64,000 nt of DNA from Actinoallomurus purpureus (lineage in GTDB: Bacteria; Actinomycetota; Actinomycetes; Streptosporangiales; Streptosporangiaceae). Each line of letters starts with the position of its first letter. The first letter of the stretch is position 1. Positions 8,246 to 17,544 of this stretch are shown here, in pieces. The notes beneath the pieces are model-generated. The model was not told the DNA's origin. It did no database searches and saw nothing but the letters and a program-made list of their open reading frames with translations. A program made the translations under genes and the position numbers. The DNA is taken from the NCBI RefSeq assembly GCF_024055795.1, contig NZ_JAMXMY010000016.1:62001-126000 (forward strand). Reading direction: 5' to 3'.

Positions 8246-10780
8246 ATGTCCGAAGGACTGTACGGGAGCGGAGGAGCAGACCCGTTCGAGGAGTTCTTGG
8301 CCCGATTCTTCGGGGCGGGCGTGCCCCGGCGGCCCACGAATCGCGTGAACATCGCGCGCTTCATGACCGAGGGCGCCCGCGAACTCGTCCGGGACGCCGC
8401 CGTCAAGGCGGCCGAGTGGGGCAGCCCCGACCTCGACACCGACCACCTGCTGTGGGCGGCGACCCGGCAGGAGGTGACCCGGCAGCTGCTGGCCCGCGCC
8501 GGCGCCGACCCGGAGGCGATCGCGCGGCGGGTCGAGGAGAACGTCCGGCGCGGCCCGGCCCGCGAGATGTCCGCGCAGCTCACCCCCTCGGCCAAGCGCG
8601 CGCTGCTGGACGCCCACCAGATCTCTCGCGCCCTCGATTCCTCCTACATCGGCCCGGAGCACGTGCTGTTCGCGCTCGCGGTGAACTCCGAGTCGCCGGC
8701 CGGCCGGCAGCTCCACGGCGCGCGGATCACCCCGGAGACGCTGCGGTCGGCGGCGGGCGGCGCCACGCCCGGCGGTCTCTCCGGGCATCCCCCGTCGGAC
8801 ACGCCCACCGTGGACGAGTACGGGCGCGACCTCAGCTCCATGGCAGCCGAGGGCAAGGTCGACCCCGTCGTCGGCCGGGACGAGGAGATCGAGCAGACCA
8901 TCGAGGTGCTTTCGCGGCGCACGAAGAACAACCCGGTCCTGATCGGCGACCCCGGCGTGGGCAAGACCGCCATCGTCGAGGGCATCGCCCAGCGCATCGT
9001 GGACGGCGAGGTGCCGGAGACACTGCGCGGGAAACGGCTGGTCCAGCTCGACCTGGCCGGGCTGGTCGCCGGCACCCGCTACCGGGGCGACTTCGAGGAG
9101 CGGTTGAAGAAGATCGTCGACGAGATCGGCGCGCACAGTGACGAGCTCGTCGTGTTCATCGACGAGATCCACACCTTGGTGACGGCCGGCGGTGCCGAGG
9201 GCGGCATGACCGCCGGGAACATGCTCAAGCCCGCCCTCGCCCGCGGCGAACTCCACGTCATCGGCGCGACGACCGTCGACGAGTACCGCAAGAACATCGA
9301 GAAGGACGCGGCGCTCGAACGCCGCTTCCAGCCGATCCTCGTTCCCGAGCCGAGCCCCGAGGACTCCGTCGGGATCCTGTGCGGGCTGCGGGACCGCTAC
9401 GAGGCCCACCACCAGGTCCGGTTCACCAACGAGGCGCTGGTGGCGGCGGTCGACCTGTCGAGCCGGTACCTCACCGACCGGTTCCTTCCCGACAAGGCGA
9501 TCGACCTGATCGACCAGGCCGGCGCCCGCGTCCGGCTGCGCACCAAGACGCCCGGCCGCGACGTACGCCGGCTCGAGAAGGAACTGGACCAGCGCCGCCG
9601 GGAGAAGGACCAGGCCGTCGCCGACGAGAAGTACGAGAAGGCCGCTGCCCTGCGCGACGAGATCGCCGAACTCGAGCGGCGCGCCACCGCCGCGACCGGC
9701 GACGGCGAGGGCACCGGCTCGGTCCCGGAGGTCACCGCCGAGGACATCGCCGAGGTGGTGTCGCGGACCACCGGGATACCGGTCGCGCAGCTCACCGTGG
9801 AGGAACGCGAACGCCTGCTCCGGCTCGAGGAGCACCTGCACCAGCGGGTGGTCGGGCAGGAGGAGGCGGTGACCGCGGTCGCCGAGTCGGTCCGCCGGTC
9901 CCGCGCCGGGCTCGGAGACCCGAACCGGCCGATCGGCAGCTTCCTCTTCCTGGGCCCGACCGGCGTGGGCAAGACGGAGCTGGCCCGGGCGCTGGCCGAG
10001 GCCCTGTTCGGCAGCCAGGACCGCATGGTGCGCTTCGACATGAGCGAGTTCCAGGAACGTCACACGGTCAGCCGACTCATGGGCGCGCCTCCCGGCTACG
10101 TCGGTTACGAGGAGGCCGGCCAGCTCACCGAGGCCGTGCGCCGCCGCCCGTACTCCGTGCTGCTGCTGGACGAGATCGAGAAGGCCCACCCGGACGTCTT
10201 CAACGTCCTGCTGCAACTGCTCGACGACGGGCGTCTCACCGATGCCCAGGGTCGTACGGTCGACTTCCGCAACACCGTCATCATCATGACGAGCAACCTC
10301 GGCTCCGACGTCATCGGCAGCGGAGGGCTGGCCACCGGCTTCTCCGAGGGCAACGGCGGCGAGGACGCGTCACTGCGCGAGCGGGTCATGCGGCGGCTGC
10401 GCGAGGCGTTCCGGCCGGAGTTCCTGAACCGCATCGACGAGATCATCGTCTTCCGCCGCCTCGACGCCGAACAGCTGCGGCAGATCACCGACCTGCTGCT
10501 GGACGAGACCCGGCGCCGCCTGCGCGCGCAGAACCTGTCGATCGAGTTCACCAAGGAGGCGGTGGACTGGCTCGCGCGGCGCGGCTACCAACCGGAGTTC
10601 GGCGCCCGGCCGCTGCGGCGCACGATCCAGCGGGAGGTCGACAACCGCCTGTCGAGCATGCTGCTGGGCGGCCGGCTCAACCCGGGCGACGAGGTACGGG
10701 TGACCGTCCGCGACGACCAAATCGACTTTGAGATCACGGCCACGCGGAGCGGATCGGCCGCCGCCGACCGACCAGCGTGA
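8246..10780 (+). CDS. clpC: ClpC-type AAA+ unfoldase (Clp ATPase subunit)
   Basis: An 844-residue two-ATPase Hsp100 protein. Order: an unusual ~30-residue N-terminal leader, a Clp N-domain double repeat (to ~residue 165), first AAA module with Walker A GDPGVGKT (~233) and Walker B VVFIDEIH, a UVR-type coiled segment ([17 protein letters not shown], ~445-475), second AAA module with GPTGVGKT (~570) and [15 protein letters not shown], and a C-terminal D2-small domain. The UVR segment and length mark it as ClpC-like rather than ClpB, so it would unfold substrates for ClpP. The loop after SNLGS reads GLATGF, a candidate ClpP-docking tripeptide. It looks like a second ClpC beside the essential housekeeping copy normally found elsewhere. 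GGAGG is seven bases before the ATG. Confidence 0.9.
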   Translation: MSEGLYGSGGADPFEEFLARFFGAGVPRRPTNRVNIARFMTEGARELVRDAAVKAAEWGSPDLDTDHLLWAATRQEVTRQLLARAGADPEAIARRVEENVRRGPAREMSAQLTPSAKRALLDAHQISRALDSSYIGPEHVLFALAVNSESPAGRQLHGARITPETLRSAAGGATPGGLSGHPPSDTPTVDEYGRDLSSMAAEGKVDPVVGRDEEIEQTIEVLSRRTKNNPVLIGDPGVGKTAIVEGIAQRIVDGEVPETLRGKRLVQLDLAGLVAGTRYRGDFEERLKKIVDEIGAHSDELVVFIDEIHTLVTAGGAEGGMTAGNMLKPALARGELHVIGATTVDEYRKNIEKDAALERRFQPILVPEPSPEDSVGILCGLRDRYEAHHQVRFTNEALVAAVDLSSRYLTDRFLPDKAIDLIDQAGARVRLRTKTPGRDVRRLEKELDQRRREKDQAVADEKYEKAAALRDEIAELERRATAATGDGEGTGSVPEVTAEDIAEVVSRTTGIPVAQLTVEERERLLRLEEHLHQRVVGQEEAVTAVAESVRRSRAGLGDPNRPIGSFLFLGPTGVGKTELARALAEALFGSQDRMVRFDMSEFQERHTVSRLMGAPPGYVGYEEAGQLTEAVRRRPYSVLLLDEIEKAHPDVFNVLLQLLDDGRLTDAQGRTVDFRNTVIIMTSNLGSDVIGSGGLATGFSEGNGGEDASLRERVMRRLREAFRPEFLNRIDEIIVFRRLDAEQLRQITDLLLDETRRRLRAQNLSIEFTKEAVDWLARRGYQPEFGARPLRRTIQREVDNRLSSMLLGGRLNPGDEVRVTVRDDQIDFEITATRSGSAAADRPA

Positions 10781-10820
10781 GACGCCGACCAGCGTGAGAC
10801 GCCGACCGGCGTGCGATGCT
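10770..10820. repeat. 17-bp tandem repeat, three copies, across clpC stop
   Basis: GACCAGCGTGAGACGCC occurs twice exactly (10770-10786, 10787-10803) and a third time with three to four changes (10804-10820). The first copy includes the stop codon of the ClpC-type gene, so the repeat looks like replication slippage at its 3' end. Confidence 0.8.
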
Positions 10821-10902
10821 CTCTGGTGCGGCACCATGTCCTGGGCCGAGCTGATCATCTGCCCGGCCGACCGTGCGGTTCCGGAGGATTCGGAAGGACG
10901 AC

Positions 10903-12168
10903 ATGGCCCGACGACGGGTGCTCATGGACCTACGCCCGTTGCGCGAGTCTCCGGCGTTCCGGCGATTGTGGACCGGGAACGGGCTGTCCTCGGTCGGCGG
11001 CCAGATGACGACCTTCGCGGTCGCCCTGCAGGTCTACACGCTCACTCATTCGTCTGCCGCGGTCGGGGTCGTCGGGCTGGCCGCGGCCGTCCCCGCCATC
11101 CTGTTCGGCCTGCTCGGCGGTTCCCTGGCCGACGCGGTCGACCGGCGCCGGCTCGTCCTCCTCACCAGCAGCGGCCTGACCGTGGTCTCGGCCCTGTTCG
11201 CGGTGCAGGCCTTCCTCGGGCTCGCGCGGGTGTGGCCGCTGTACTGCCTGGTCGCGGTGCAGTCCCTGCTCCGGTCCGCCGACGGCCCTGCGCGGCGTAC
11301 CTTCCTGCCACGGCTGCTCCCGGCGGAGCAGATTCCCGCCGGTGCCGCGCTCACCATGTTCGCGTTCCACATGAGCCTGACGGCGGGCCCCGCCCTCGCC
11401 GGCGTGGTGGCGGCCTCCTGGGGACTGAAGGCGTGTTACCTCATCGACGTGCTGAGCTTCGCCGCCGCCCTGTACGGCGTCGCCCGGCTCCCGGCGATGC
11501 CACCCGCGGCCGGCGGCGCCCGCCCCGGTGTGCGGGCCGTCGGGGAGGCGCTGCGGTTCATCCGCCGCGACCAGGTCATCGCCGGAGCGTTCCTCGCCGA
11601 CATGAGCGCCATGATCCTCGGGATGCCCTTGGCGATCTTTCCCGCGATCAACGCGGAGCGCTTCGGCGGGTCTCCGCAGACGCTGGGCCTGCTCGTCGCC
11701 GCCCCGGCGATCGGCGGGATCATCGGGTCCGCGCTATCCGGGCCGGTCGGCCAGGTGACCCGGCAGGGGCGCGCCATCCTGGTCGCGGGCGCGGTGTGGG
11801 GCGCCGGTCTCGCCGGATTCGGCCTGGCTCACACGTTCTGGCTCGCCATCGTCCTGCTCGCCATCGCGGGGACCGCCGACGTCATCAGCGTCGTCCTCCG
11901 GACGGCGGTCGTCCAGGTCGCCACGCCCGATCGGTACCGTGGCCGCGTCGGCGCCGCCGAGTACGTCGTCGGCGTGGGATGCCCGCAGCTCGGCAACTTC
12001 CGCGCCGGTGCGGTCGCCGCGCTGACCTCCCCAGCGGTCAGCGCCGTCGGGGGCGGCCTCGCCGTCATCGCCGGCGCCGCCCTGATCCGCTGGACCATGC
12101 CCGCGTTGGCCCGCCAGCGGGCTGCTGAGAGCACCGCACGGGCGACGGCCGCCGACGCGCCCGGCTGA
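10903..12168 (+). CDS. MFS transporter (EntS/MFS_3-like exporter)
   Basis: A 421-residue integral membrane protein with the typical opening of the MFS_3 group: LRESPAFRRLWTGNGLSSVG then TM1, and a conserved loop 2-3 motif GGSLADAVDRRRLVLL. About 12 hydrophobic segments are visible. These proteins export small molecules by proton antiport; the substrate cannot be told. The start has GGAAGG five bases upstream, inside a longer frame starting with GTG at 10873. It has no operon partner: clpC ends 122 bases before, and the Rieske gene begins 249 bases later. Confidence 0.8.
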   Translation: MARRRVLMDLRPLRESPAFRRLWTGNGLSSVGGQMTTFAVALQVYTLTHSSAAVGVVGLAAAVPAILFGLLGGSLADAVDRRRLVLLTSSGLTVVSALFAVQAFLGLARVWPLYCLVAVQSLLRSADGPARRTFLPRLLPAEQIPAGAALTMFAFHMSLTAGPALAGVVAASWGLKACYLIDVLSFAAALYGVARLPAMPPAAGGARPGVRAVGEALRFIRRDQVIAGAFLADMSAMILGMPLAIFPAINAERFGGSPQTLGLLVAAPAIGGIIGSALSGPVGQVTRQGRAILVAGAVWGAGLAGFGLAHTFWLAIVLLAIAGTADVISVVLRTAVVQVATPDRYRGRVGAAEYVVGVGCPQLGNFRAGAVAALTSPAVSAVGGGLAVIAGAALIRWTMPALARQRAAESTARATAADAPG

Positions 12169-12188
12169 CCGCCCGGGGGCCTGACATA

Positions 12189-12209
12189 CCGGACAGATCC
12201 GCTGTCCGG
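12189..12209. terminator. Hairpin after MFS gene
   Basis: CCGGACAG-ATCCG-CTGTCCGG, an 8-bp perfect stem with 5-base loop, 21 bases after the MFS stop. It could be a terminator or, less likely, an operator of the downstream gene. Confidence 0.4.
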
Positions 12210-12266
12210 CTGTACGACGCCCAGACGACGCCCTCGCCGCGTTGGCGTCGGTCGCCGGCCAGAACC

Positions 12267-12302
12267 GGGCTGACTCCCTCCTCCGGGCTGACTCCCTCCT
12301 CC
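12267..12302. repeat. 18-bp exact tandem duplication
   Basis: GGGCTGACTCCCTCCTCC occurs twice without a gap in the 249-base space between the MFS gene and the Rieske gene. No other feature is seen in this gap besides the hairpin at 12189. Confidence 0.85.
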
Positions 12303-12417
12303 ACTCTGCGACGCGCCGCCTGGAGGCATCTCGACGACGTCCCGCCGCGCGCGCCGGGTTGGCGCCGGTCCGGCACGGGCAGAACGCCGGGAGGCGGCGC
12401 GGCCGGAGGGGGCACGG

Positions 12418-13422
12418 GTGGCGGACCGCGATGACCAGGCGCGATGGCCGGTGCGGTCACGGCCGCGTACGCGGTGGGCGCACCAGGAGCCGACCGTCGG
12501 CCAGGCCGATCCCGCGATGATCGCGGCGGTGCTGAAGCGGTCGCAGGCGCGGCCCTCCGGAAACTGGTTCGCCGTCGCGGCCAGTGCCGACGTACGGGCC
12601 GACCGCCCGCTGGGGTTCCGCGTCGTGGGCAGGGAGCTGGTGGCCTGGCGGGACCGGGCCGGTGCGGTGGTGGCGGGGCCGGGGACCTGCCCCCACCTGG
12701 GGGCTCCGCTGGCCCACGGCCGGATCGTGTGCGGCGACCTGATCTGCCGGTGGCACGGGCTCCGGCTGTCACCGGACGGCGGGGCCGGGTGGCGGCCGCT
12801 GCCCTGCCATGACGACGGCGTCCTGACGTGGGTCCGGCTCGACCCGCCTGATCTCGGCGGTGACGAGCCGCTGCCCCGGCCGGTCCTTCCCACCCGGCCA
12901 CCGTCGGTGCGGAGCGTCCACTCGGTGATCCGGGCGGTGGGCGCGTGCGAGCCGGAGGACGTGATCGCCAACCGGCTCGACCCGTGGCACGGCGCCTGGT
13001 TCCACCCGTACTCCTTCGCCCACCTGCGCGTCACGCACGCCCCACCGGTCGACGCCGGGGAGGCGGACGACCGGTTCCTGGTCGAGGTGACGTACCGGGT
13101 GGGACCGCGGCTCGGCGTGCCGGTGCTGGCGGAGTTCACCTGCCCGGAGCCGCGCACGGTCGTGATGCGCATCGTCGAGGGCGAAGGCGTCGGCAGCGTC
13201 GTGGAGACGCACGCCACCCCGCTCGGGACCGGCCGGGACGGCCGCCCGCGTACCGCGGTGATCGAGGCGACGATCGCCACCTCGGAGCGCCCCGGGTTCG
13301 CGGTCGTGCGGCTGGCGTCGCCGCTGCTGCGGCCGATGATGCGGCGCGCGGCGCTGCGGCTGTGGCGCGACGACCTCGCCTACGCCGAGCGCCGCTACGC
13401 CCTGCGCACCGGCCCGTCCTGA
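12418..13422 (+). CDS. Rieske [2Fe-2S] oxygenase-like protein with DUF5914 domain (carotenoid-associated)
   Basis: A 334-residue protein. The Rieske centre is complete: C91-P-H93 ... C110-R-W-H113 bind the 2Fe-2S cluster. The C-terminal ~180 residues (from RSVHSVIRAVGACEPEDVIA) match what I know as DUF5914, a domain found in actinomycete carotenoid clusters. It probably oxidises a carotenoid end group or backbone with electrons from a ferredoxin; the exact reaction is not known to me. The GTG start has GGAGGGGG seven bases upstream. It is separated from the crt operon by a TetR-SDR pair on the other strand, so it is probably a member of the pathway with its own promoter. Confidence 0.75.
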   Translation: MADRDDQARWPVRSRPRTRWAHQEPTVGQADPAMIAAVLKRSQARPSGNWFAVAASADVRADRPLGFRVVGRELVAWRDRAGAVVAGPGTCPHLGAPLAHGRIVCGDLICRWHGLRLSPDGGAGWRPLPCHDDGVLTWVRLDPPDLGGDEPLPRPVLPTRPPSVRSVHSVIRAVGACEPEDVIANRLDPWHGAWFHPYSFAHLRVTHAPPVDAGEADDRFLVEVTYRVGPRLGVPVLAEFTCPEPRTVVMRIVEGEGVGSVVETHATPLGTGRDGRPRTAVIEATIATSERPGFAVVRLASPLLRPMMRRAALRLWRDDLAYAERRYALRTGPS

Positions 13423-13528
13423 CGGGACGGCGAATCCAGGTCGGGACACGGTCACGGCCACGAGACGGTGGTCGGCGGGGGCGGACCTGGCCCGCCGCGT
13501 CACGCTCGCACGACGGCCGCAGGCCCCA

Positions 13529-14323
13529 TCATCCTGCGGAGTGGAATGAGCCGGCGTCCGCGATGACCGCGACGCCGGTACGTCCGCCGTCGACGTCGAT
13601 CACGGCTCCGTGGACGAAGGCCGCGTCGTCGGACGCGAGGTAGACGGCGGCGGCCGCGATGGCGTCGGGATGGCCGGATCGGCCGGCCGGGGTGCCGCGC
13701 ATCAGCATCTCGGCGGGTTGCTCGACGGCGGGGTCCCGGTCGGGGGTCAGAATGACCCCGGGTGATATGGCGTTGACCCGTACGCCGTGCGTGCCGAACT
13801 CCGACGCCCATGCGCGGGTGAGCGTTTCCATCGCGCCCTTTGTCGAGCTGTAGAGCGCGCCGACCGGAAGACCGAGCCGCGCGACCCAGGAGCCGAGGTT
13901 GATGATCACGCCTCCACCGGCGCTGATCATCCCTGGGACGACGGCCTGCGTGAGGAAGAACGGCGCCTTGACGTTGACGCCGTAGACGCGGTCGAACGTC
14001 TCGTCATCGGTTGTCGGCGTCGTCGCCGCGGGGTAGATGCCGGCGTTGTTGACGAGGATGTCGATGCGTCCGCCAAGCCGGTCGGTCGCCGCGTCGGCGA
14101 GTGCGCGGCTGGCGGCCGCGGTGCCGTCGAGGTCGGCGTGGACGTAGTCCGCCCGGCCGCCCGTTTCGCGAATCCGGGAGACGACCGCCTCGCCTCGGGC
14201 GTCGTCGCGCCCGGAGACGACGACGTGCGCCCCGGCGTCGCCGTAGGCGAGCGCGATGGCGCGTCCGATGTTGCTGGTTGAGCCGGTGATGAGGGCTGTT
14301 CTGCCCGAAAGCCGTGGTGACAT
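13529..14323 (-). CDS. SDR-family NAD(P)-dependent oxidoreductase
   Basis: A 264-residue classical short-chain dehydrogenase. Visible are the cofactor loop TGSTSNIGRAIA (TGxxxGxG variant with Asn-Ile), the NNAG motif, the catalytic Ser in NLGSW, Tyr-x3-Lys as Y-SST-K, and the C-terminal VIDVDGG. It reduces or oxidises an alcohol/ketone on an unknown substrate with NAD(P)H. Downstream of and in the same orientation as a TetR gene, with a 47-base gap carrying an operator-like repeat, so it is very likely the direct target of that regulator. The ATG is preceded by a -10-like TACCGT about nine bases away, so the transcript leader is very short. Confidence 0.85.
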   Translation of the reverse strand: MSPRLSGRTALITGSTSNIGRAIALAYGDAGAHVVVSGRDDARGEAVVSRIRETGGRADYVHADLDGTAAASRALADAATDRLGGRIDILVNNAGIYPAATTPTTDDETFDRVYGVNVKAPFFLTQAVVPGMISAGGGVIINLGSWVARLGLPVGALYSSTKGAMETLTRAWASEFGTHGVRVNAISPGVILTPDRDPAVEQPAEMLMRGTPAGRSGHPDAIAAAAVYLASDDAAFVHGAVIDVDGGRTGVAVIADAGSFHSAG

Positions 14324-14347
14324 GAGGGTGACGGTACGGGCCCATTT

Positions 14348-14365
14348 TTGGACCAGCAAGTCCAG
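14348..14365 (-). promoter_or_regulatory. TetR operator upstream of SDR gene
   Basis: TTGGAC-N6-GTCCAG, an imperfect palindrome 25 bases before the SDR start. It matches the perfect site TTGGAC-N6-GTCCAA upstream of the adjacent TetR gene in both arms and spacing. Confidence 0.7.
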
Positions 14366-14370
14366 AAATC

Positions 14371-14955
14371 TCACGCCCCCCGCAGGTGATCGATGAGAGT
14401 GTCCAGCGTCGCCTCCAGGTGTTCGATGCCACCCGTGGAGCGGAGCACCTGGACGCCGCCCTGGATGCCCGCGATGAAGGCCGAGGCGACGCAGTCGGCG
14501 TCGAGGCCGCCGCGCACCAGGCCGGCGGCCTGCATGTCGGTGATTCCTCGCCGGATGTGGGCCTGCCACTGGGCGAGGAGGGCGGTGACCACGTCGGCCG
14601 CGCCCGGGGTGGTGCCGACCTGACCCATCAGCGCCCCGAGCGGACAACTCCTGCCCTGTGCGCGGTAGCGCGCGACGACGGAGTCCCGCCAGCGTTTCCA
14701 GGCCGCCCAGGAGGAGAGGGCTCCGAGATGCGGCTGCTGGTCATCGATGACGCGGTCGGCCTCGTACCGTGCGACGGCGAGGAGGAGTTCCGCCTTGCCG
14801 TCCGGGAAGTAGTGGAAGATCTGGCTCTTGCTGGTGCCGGTGATGGCCCGGATGTCGTCGAGCGTCACCCCTGCGGGGTCGTCGCTGCGCAGGTACGCCG
14901 CCGCGCCTTCGATGATGCGCTGCCGGGTCGCTCTGCCCTTCGCGGTGAGTGCCAT
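14371..14955 (-). CDS. TetR-family regulator (LmrA/YxaF-like) of the SDR gene
   Basis: A 194-residue repressor. The N-terminal HTH (RIIEGAAAYLRSDDPAGVTL, DDIRAITGTSKSQIFHYFPD) is followed by an effector domain with the GRSCPLGALMGQV motif typical of the LmrA/YxaF group. Such proteins usually repress themselves and a neighbouring gene until a small molecule binds. Two copies of TTGGAC-N6-GTCCAR flank the gene, one over its own promoter and one before the SDR, supporting a closed two-gene regulon. The ATG lies so close to the -10-like TACCGT that the mRNA is nearly leaderless. Confidence 0.85.
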   Translation of the reverse strand: MALTAKGRATRQRIIEGAAAYLRSDDPAGVTLDDIRAITGTSKSQIFHYFPDGKAELLLAVARYEADRVIDDQQPHLGALSSWAAWKRWRDSVVARYRAQGRSCPLGALMGQVGTTPGAADVVTALLAQWQAHIRRGITDMQAAGLVRGGLDADCVASAFIAGIQGGVQVLRSTGGIEHLEATLDTLIDHLRGA

Positions 14956-14972
14956 GGGTCGACGGTAACGTT

Positions 14973-14990
14973 TTGGACGCTACAGTCCAA
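14973..14990 (-). promoter_or_regulatory. TetR operator/promoter of the tetR gene
   Basis: Perfect palindrome TTGGAC-N6-GTCCAA. On the minus strand its first arm TTGGAC can serve as -35 with TACCGT 17 bases downstream as -10, so a bound repressor would block the promoter. Confidence 0.7.
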
Positions 14991-14999
14991 GATGAGCCA

Positions 15000-16508
15000 T
15001 CAGCCGAACCGTGCCAGGGCGCGGAAGGGTGCCAGGCGGCCCTGGAGCGGGACGGTGGTCAGCGGATGTCCGGCCAGGCCCCAGCGAGACAGGAGGCGGT
15101 TGGCGGCGTGCCAGCCGGTGGTGGCCGCGCGTTCCATCAGGGCGACGGGCAGGTCGACGCGGACCCCGTCGCCGGCCAGCACCAGGCCAGGCACCGGCCC
15201 GTCCACGGCCGGCCGCCCGGCGAACGTGCCGGGGGCGAACAGCGGGCAGTCCTGCCGCCACTCGGCCAGGTCGCCGATCATCCGGGCCTGCCTCGTCTCG
15301 GGATACACCTCGCGCAGGCGGCGCAGCAGGCGCGCGGCGGTCGCCTCCCTGGCGCCGGTCGCCGCGTAGGCGTGCAGTTCCACGACCGCCCCGCCGGTCG
15401 TGCGCGCCCAGGACGCGGCCTCGTCGTCGTAGCGGTTCAGCACGCTGACGTTGTCCAGCGGCGGGAGGCCGCCGGTGGCCAGGAACGCCGGCCGGTGCGC
15501 CGCGACGGGCCGGTCGAGCCACAGGCGGCGCACGAGGTACGGCGGCGCGGTGGCCAGGGCGGCGACGCGCCGTCGCCACTCCGGGCCGCCGAGTTCGGGG
15601 GATGCCGCGACGAGGTCGCGCAGGCCGGGCACGTCGAGGGCCAGCACCACGGCGTCGGCACGGACGGTCCGCCCGGCCTCCACCGTGAAGCCGTGCGCCC
15701 GGGGGCGGACGGCGCCGACCGGGGTTCCGGTGTGCACGGTCGCGCCGAGCGCCGTCAGGTGGCGGGCCGCCGACGCCCACAGGTCCGGGAGCGGGCACCG
15801 GGACACGTCGAACAGCAGGCCCTCGGCCGAGCCGAGGAAGTACAGGTGGAACATGACCGCCAGCTCCGCGGCGGACAGCCGGTCCGGCGGGGCGAAGAAA
15901 CTACGGGAGAACACCTCGAACGCCAGGTGCCGGGCGGCGGCCGGGAAGCGCAGCCGGGTCAGGAACTCCGCCGCGTCGAGGTGGTCCAGCTCCCGGTACG
16001 TGCCGGGCACGGTGACGTTCATGAGCGGGAGAGCCGCGCGGGCGTTCAGGCGCAGCAGGTCCCTGAGGGTGAACGTCGGGCTGCGGACGGCGAAGGCGAG
16101 GGCGTTCCACGGCGGCGTGGCGGGCAGGCCGCGAAAGGTGTCGACGCGCCCGGCCACGTCGACGAGCGGATAGTCCGGGAGCGGGACCAGCCGGTCGAGG
16201 TGGGGATCGGTCCGGCGCAGCAGGGCGCGGAGGTTGTAGTACTGCCGGAAGAAGGCGTGGAAGCCCCGGCTCATGCCCACCCGGGTGCCTTCGGGCAGGG
16301 TCGTGGTCCAGCCGCCGGCCCGACCCCCGAGGTGGTGCTCGCGCTCGTACAGCTCGACCGCGACACCGCGTTCGGCGAGCGCGGTCGCGGCCGTGAGCCC
16401 GGCGATCCCGCCTCCGACGACGACCGCGCGCGGCCGTTCGGCGAGAGCGTCCGCGTGGGGGCGTCCGGGCGGCGGCGGGTGGTGCACCCGCCTGCGGTCG
16501 CGACTCAC
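15000..16508 (-). CDS. crtU: Carotenoid aromatic-ring synthase (CrtU, beta-carotene desaturase/methylase)
   Basis: A 502-residue FAD enzyme of the phytoene-desaturase superfamily. The dinucleotide-binding motif VVVGGGIAGLTAATALAERG is near residue 30 and is followed by GGRAGGW. The stretch SRGFHAFFRQYYNLRALLRR is characteristic of the CrtU group, which turns the beta-ionone rings of beta-carotene into aromatic rings (isorenieratene-type products) by desaturation with methyl shift. It is the last gene of the crt operon and overlaps crtT by a GTGA junction, which fixes the GTG start; the longer frame reading into crtT is a shadow. Confidence 0.85.
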   Translation of the reverse strand: MSRDRRRVHHPPPPGRPHADALAERPRAVVVGGGIAGLTAATALAERGVAVELYEREHHLGGRAGGWTTTLPEGTRVGMSRGFHAFFRQYYNLRALLRRTDPHLDRLVPLPDYPLVDVAGRVDTFRGLPATPPWNALAFAVRSPTFTLRDLLRLNARAALPLMNVTVPGTYRELDHLDAAEFLTRLRFPAAARHLAFEVFSRSFFAPPDRLSAAELAVMFHLYFLGSAEGLLFDVSRCPLPDLWASAARHLTALGATVHTGTPVGAVRPRAHGFTVEAGRTVRADAVVLALDVPGLRDLVAASPELGGPEWRRRVAALATAPPYLVRRLWLDRPVAAHRPAFLATGGLPPLDNVSVLNRYDDEAASWARTTGGAVVELHAYAATGAREATAARLLRRLREVYPETRQARMIGDLAEWRQDCPLFAPGTFAGRPAVDGPVPGLVLAGDGVRVDLPVALMERAATTGWHAANRLLSRWGLAGHPLTTVPLQGRLAPFRALARFG

Positions 16509-17224
16509 GACGGCGCCTCCGCGCGGAAGGTGTGCACGATGCCGCGCTGCCAGCCGCCGGCCGTACGGGTCTGGACGCCGATCAGCCCGGCGCGGCGCAA
16601 CCGGTCGGCGAAGGCCTCCGGGGAGTCGAAGTCCAGCGCGCTGCGCCACAGGTAGCGGTACAGGCGCGCGTCGCCTGTGGCCAGCCGGCCGGCCGGGATG
16701 ATGACGCCCCAGCAGACCGCGTGCCACACCAGCCGCGCGACCGGTCCGTCGCGCAGCGCGTAGTCGTGGACGACGAGGACGCCGCCGGGGCGCAGCAGGG
16801 AACGCAGGGCCGGCAGGGCCGCGTCGGGGGCGGGGAGGTTGCGGACGAGGTAGGCGGCGAAGACGCCGTCGAACGGCCCGCCGACGCCCCCGGCGGGCAG
16901 GTCCTCGACCCGGCCCTCGACGAACCGCACGGTGGCGGGCCACGGCTTGGCGCGGGCCCGGGCGAGCATTCCGGGCGACGCGTCCACGCCGATGATCTCG
17001 GCATGGGGGGCGGCGGCCAGGAGGGCGACGGTGGAGGCTCCGGTACCGCAGCCGACGTCGAGCAGCCGCGCCCCCGCTCCGCCCGCCGGCAGGGCGAACG
17101 CGCGCGCGGCGCGCCGTAGGTCGGCGTGGTAGCCGGGGTTCGCGCCGACGAGCCGGTCGTACGCCGCGGCGTGGCGGTCGAACGCCGTGGGCACGTCGCG
17201 CCGGAGGAGACGCCCGCCGGTCAT
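16505..17224 (-). CDS. crtT: SAM-dependent methyltransferase of the carotenoid cluster (CrtT-like)
   Basis: A 239-residue class I methyltransferase of the UbiE/COQ5 type. SAM-binding motif I is LLDVGCGTGASTVALL, followed by the acidic motif IIGVDAS, and the post-motifs LVRNLPAPDAALPALRSLLRPGGVLVVHD. In actinomycete isorenieratene clusters a gene of this type, crtT, lies beside crtU and crtY; its exact biochemical role there is unsettled. ATGA overlap with crtYd upstream and GTGA overlap with crtU downstream show translational coupling. Confidence 0.75.
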   Translation of the reverse strand: MTGGRLLRRDVPTAFDRHAAAYDRLVGANPGYHADLRRAARAFALPAGGAGARLLDVGCGTGASTVALLAAAPHAEIIGVDASPGMLARARAKPWPATVRFVEGRVEDLPAGGVGGPFDGVFAAYLVRNLPAPDAALPALRSLLRPGGVLVVHDYALRDGPVARLVWHAVCWGVIIPAGRLATGDARLYRYLWRSALDFDSPEAFADRLRRAGLIGVQTRTAGGWQRGIVHTFRAEAPS

Positions 17225-17544
17225 CGGCGGACCGTCTCGTCCGGCCTCTGGTGCTCCCAGCCGAGGAGGCCGGCGGTGACGAGGGCGTACCCGAACAGGA
17301 AGTCCTCGACGGGGATGTCGAAGGGGAGGCGCAGTCCGGTGATGGCGCCGGGGTCGTACATCACGACGGGCGCCGACAGCGTCGTCAGCCTGCCGTCGAC
17401 GAGGACCTGGAAGGCGAAGACGATCAGCATCGTGATCCAGTAGTCGGGGCGGCGGAGGAGCCCCGTGCGCAGCCACCGGCGTTCGACGGCGACGACGGCG
17501 ACCACCGACAGCAGGGCCGGCACCGTGTACCCCAGCCCGGTCAT
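17221..17544 (-). CDS. crtYd: Lycopene cyclase subunit CrtYd
   Basis: A 107-residue membrane protein with three hydrophobic segments. It carries the lycopene-cyclase-domain signature IPVEDFLFGYALVT. Together with CrtYc it makes the heterodimeric actinobacterial lycopene cyclase, which closes the psi ends of lycopene to rings; because CrtU acts on beta-rings, beta-cyclisation is expected. The start lies in a four-base ATGA overlap with crtYc, and its own stop overlaps crtT in the same way. Confidence 0.85.
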   Translation of the reverse strand: MTGLGYTVPALLSVVAVVAVERRWLRTGLLRRPDYWITMLIVFAFQVLVDGRLTTLSAPVVMYDPGAITGLRLPFDIPVEDFLFGYALVTAGLLGWEHQRPDETVRR

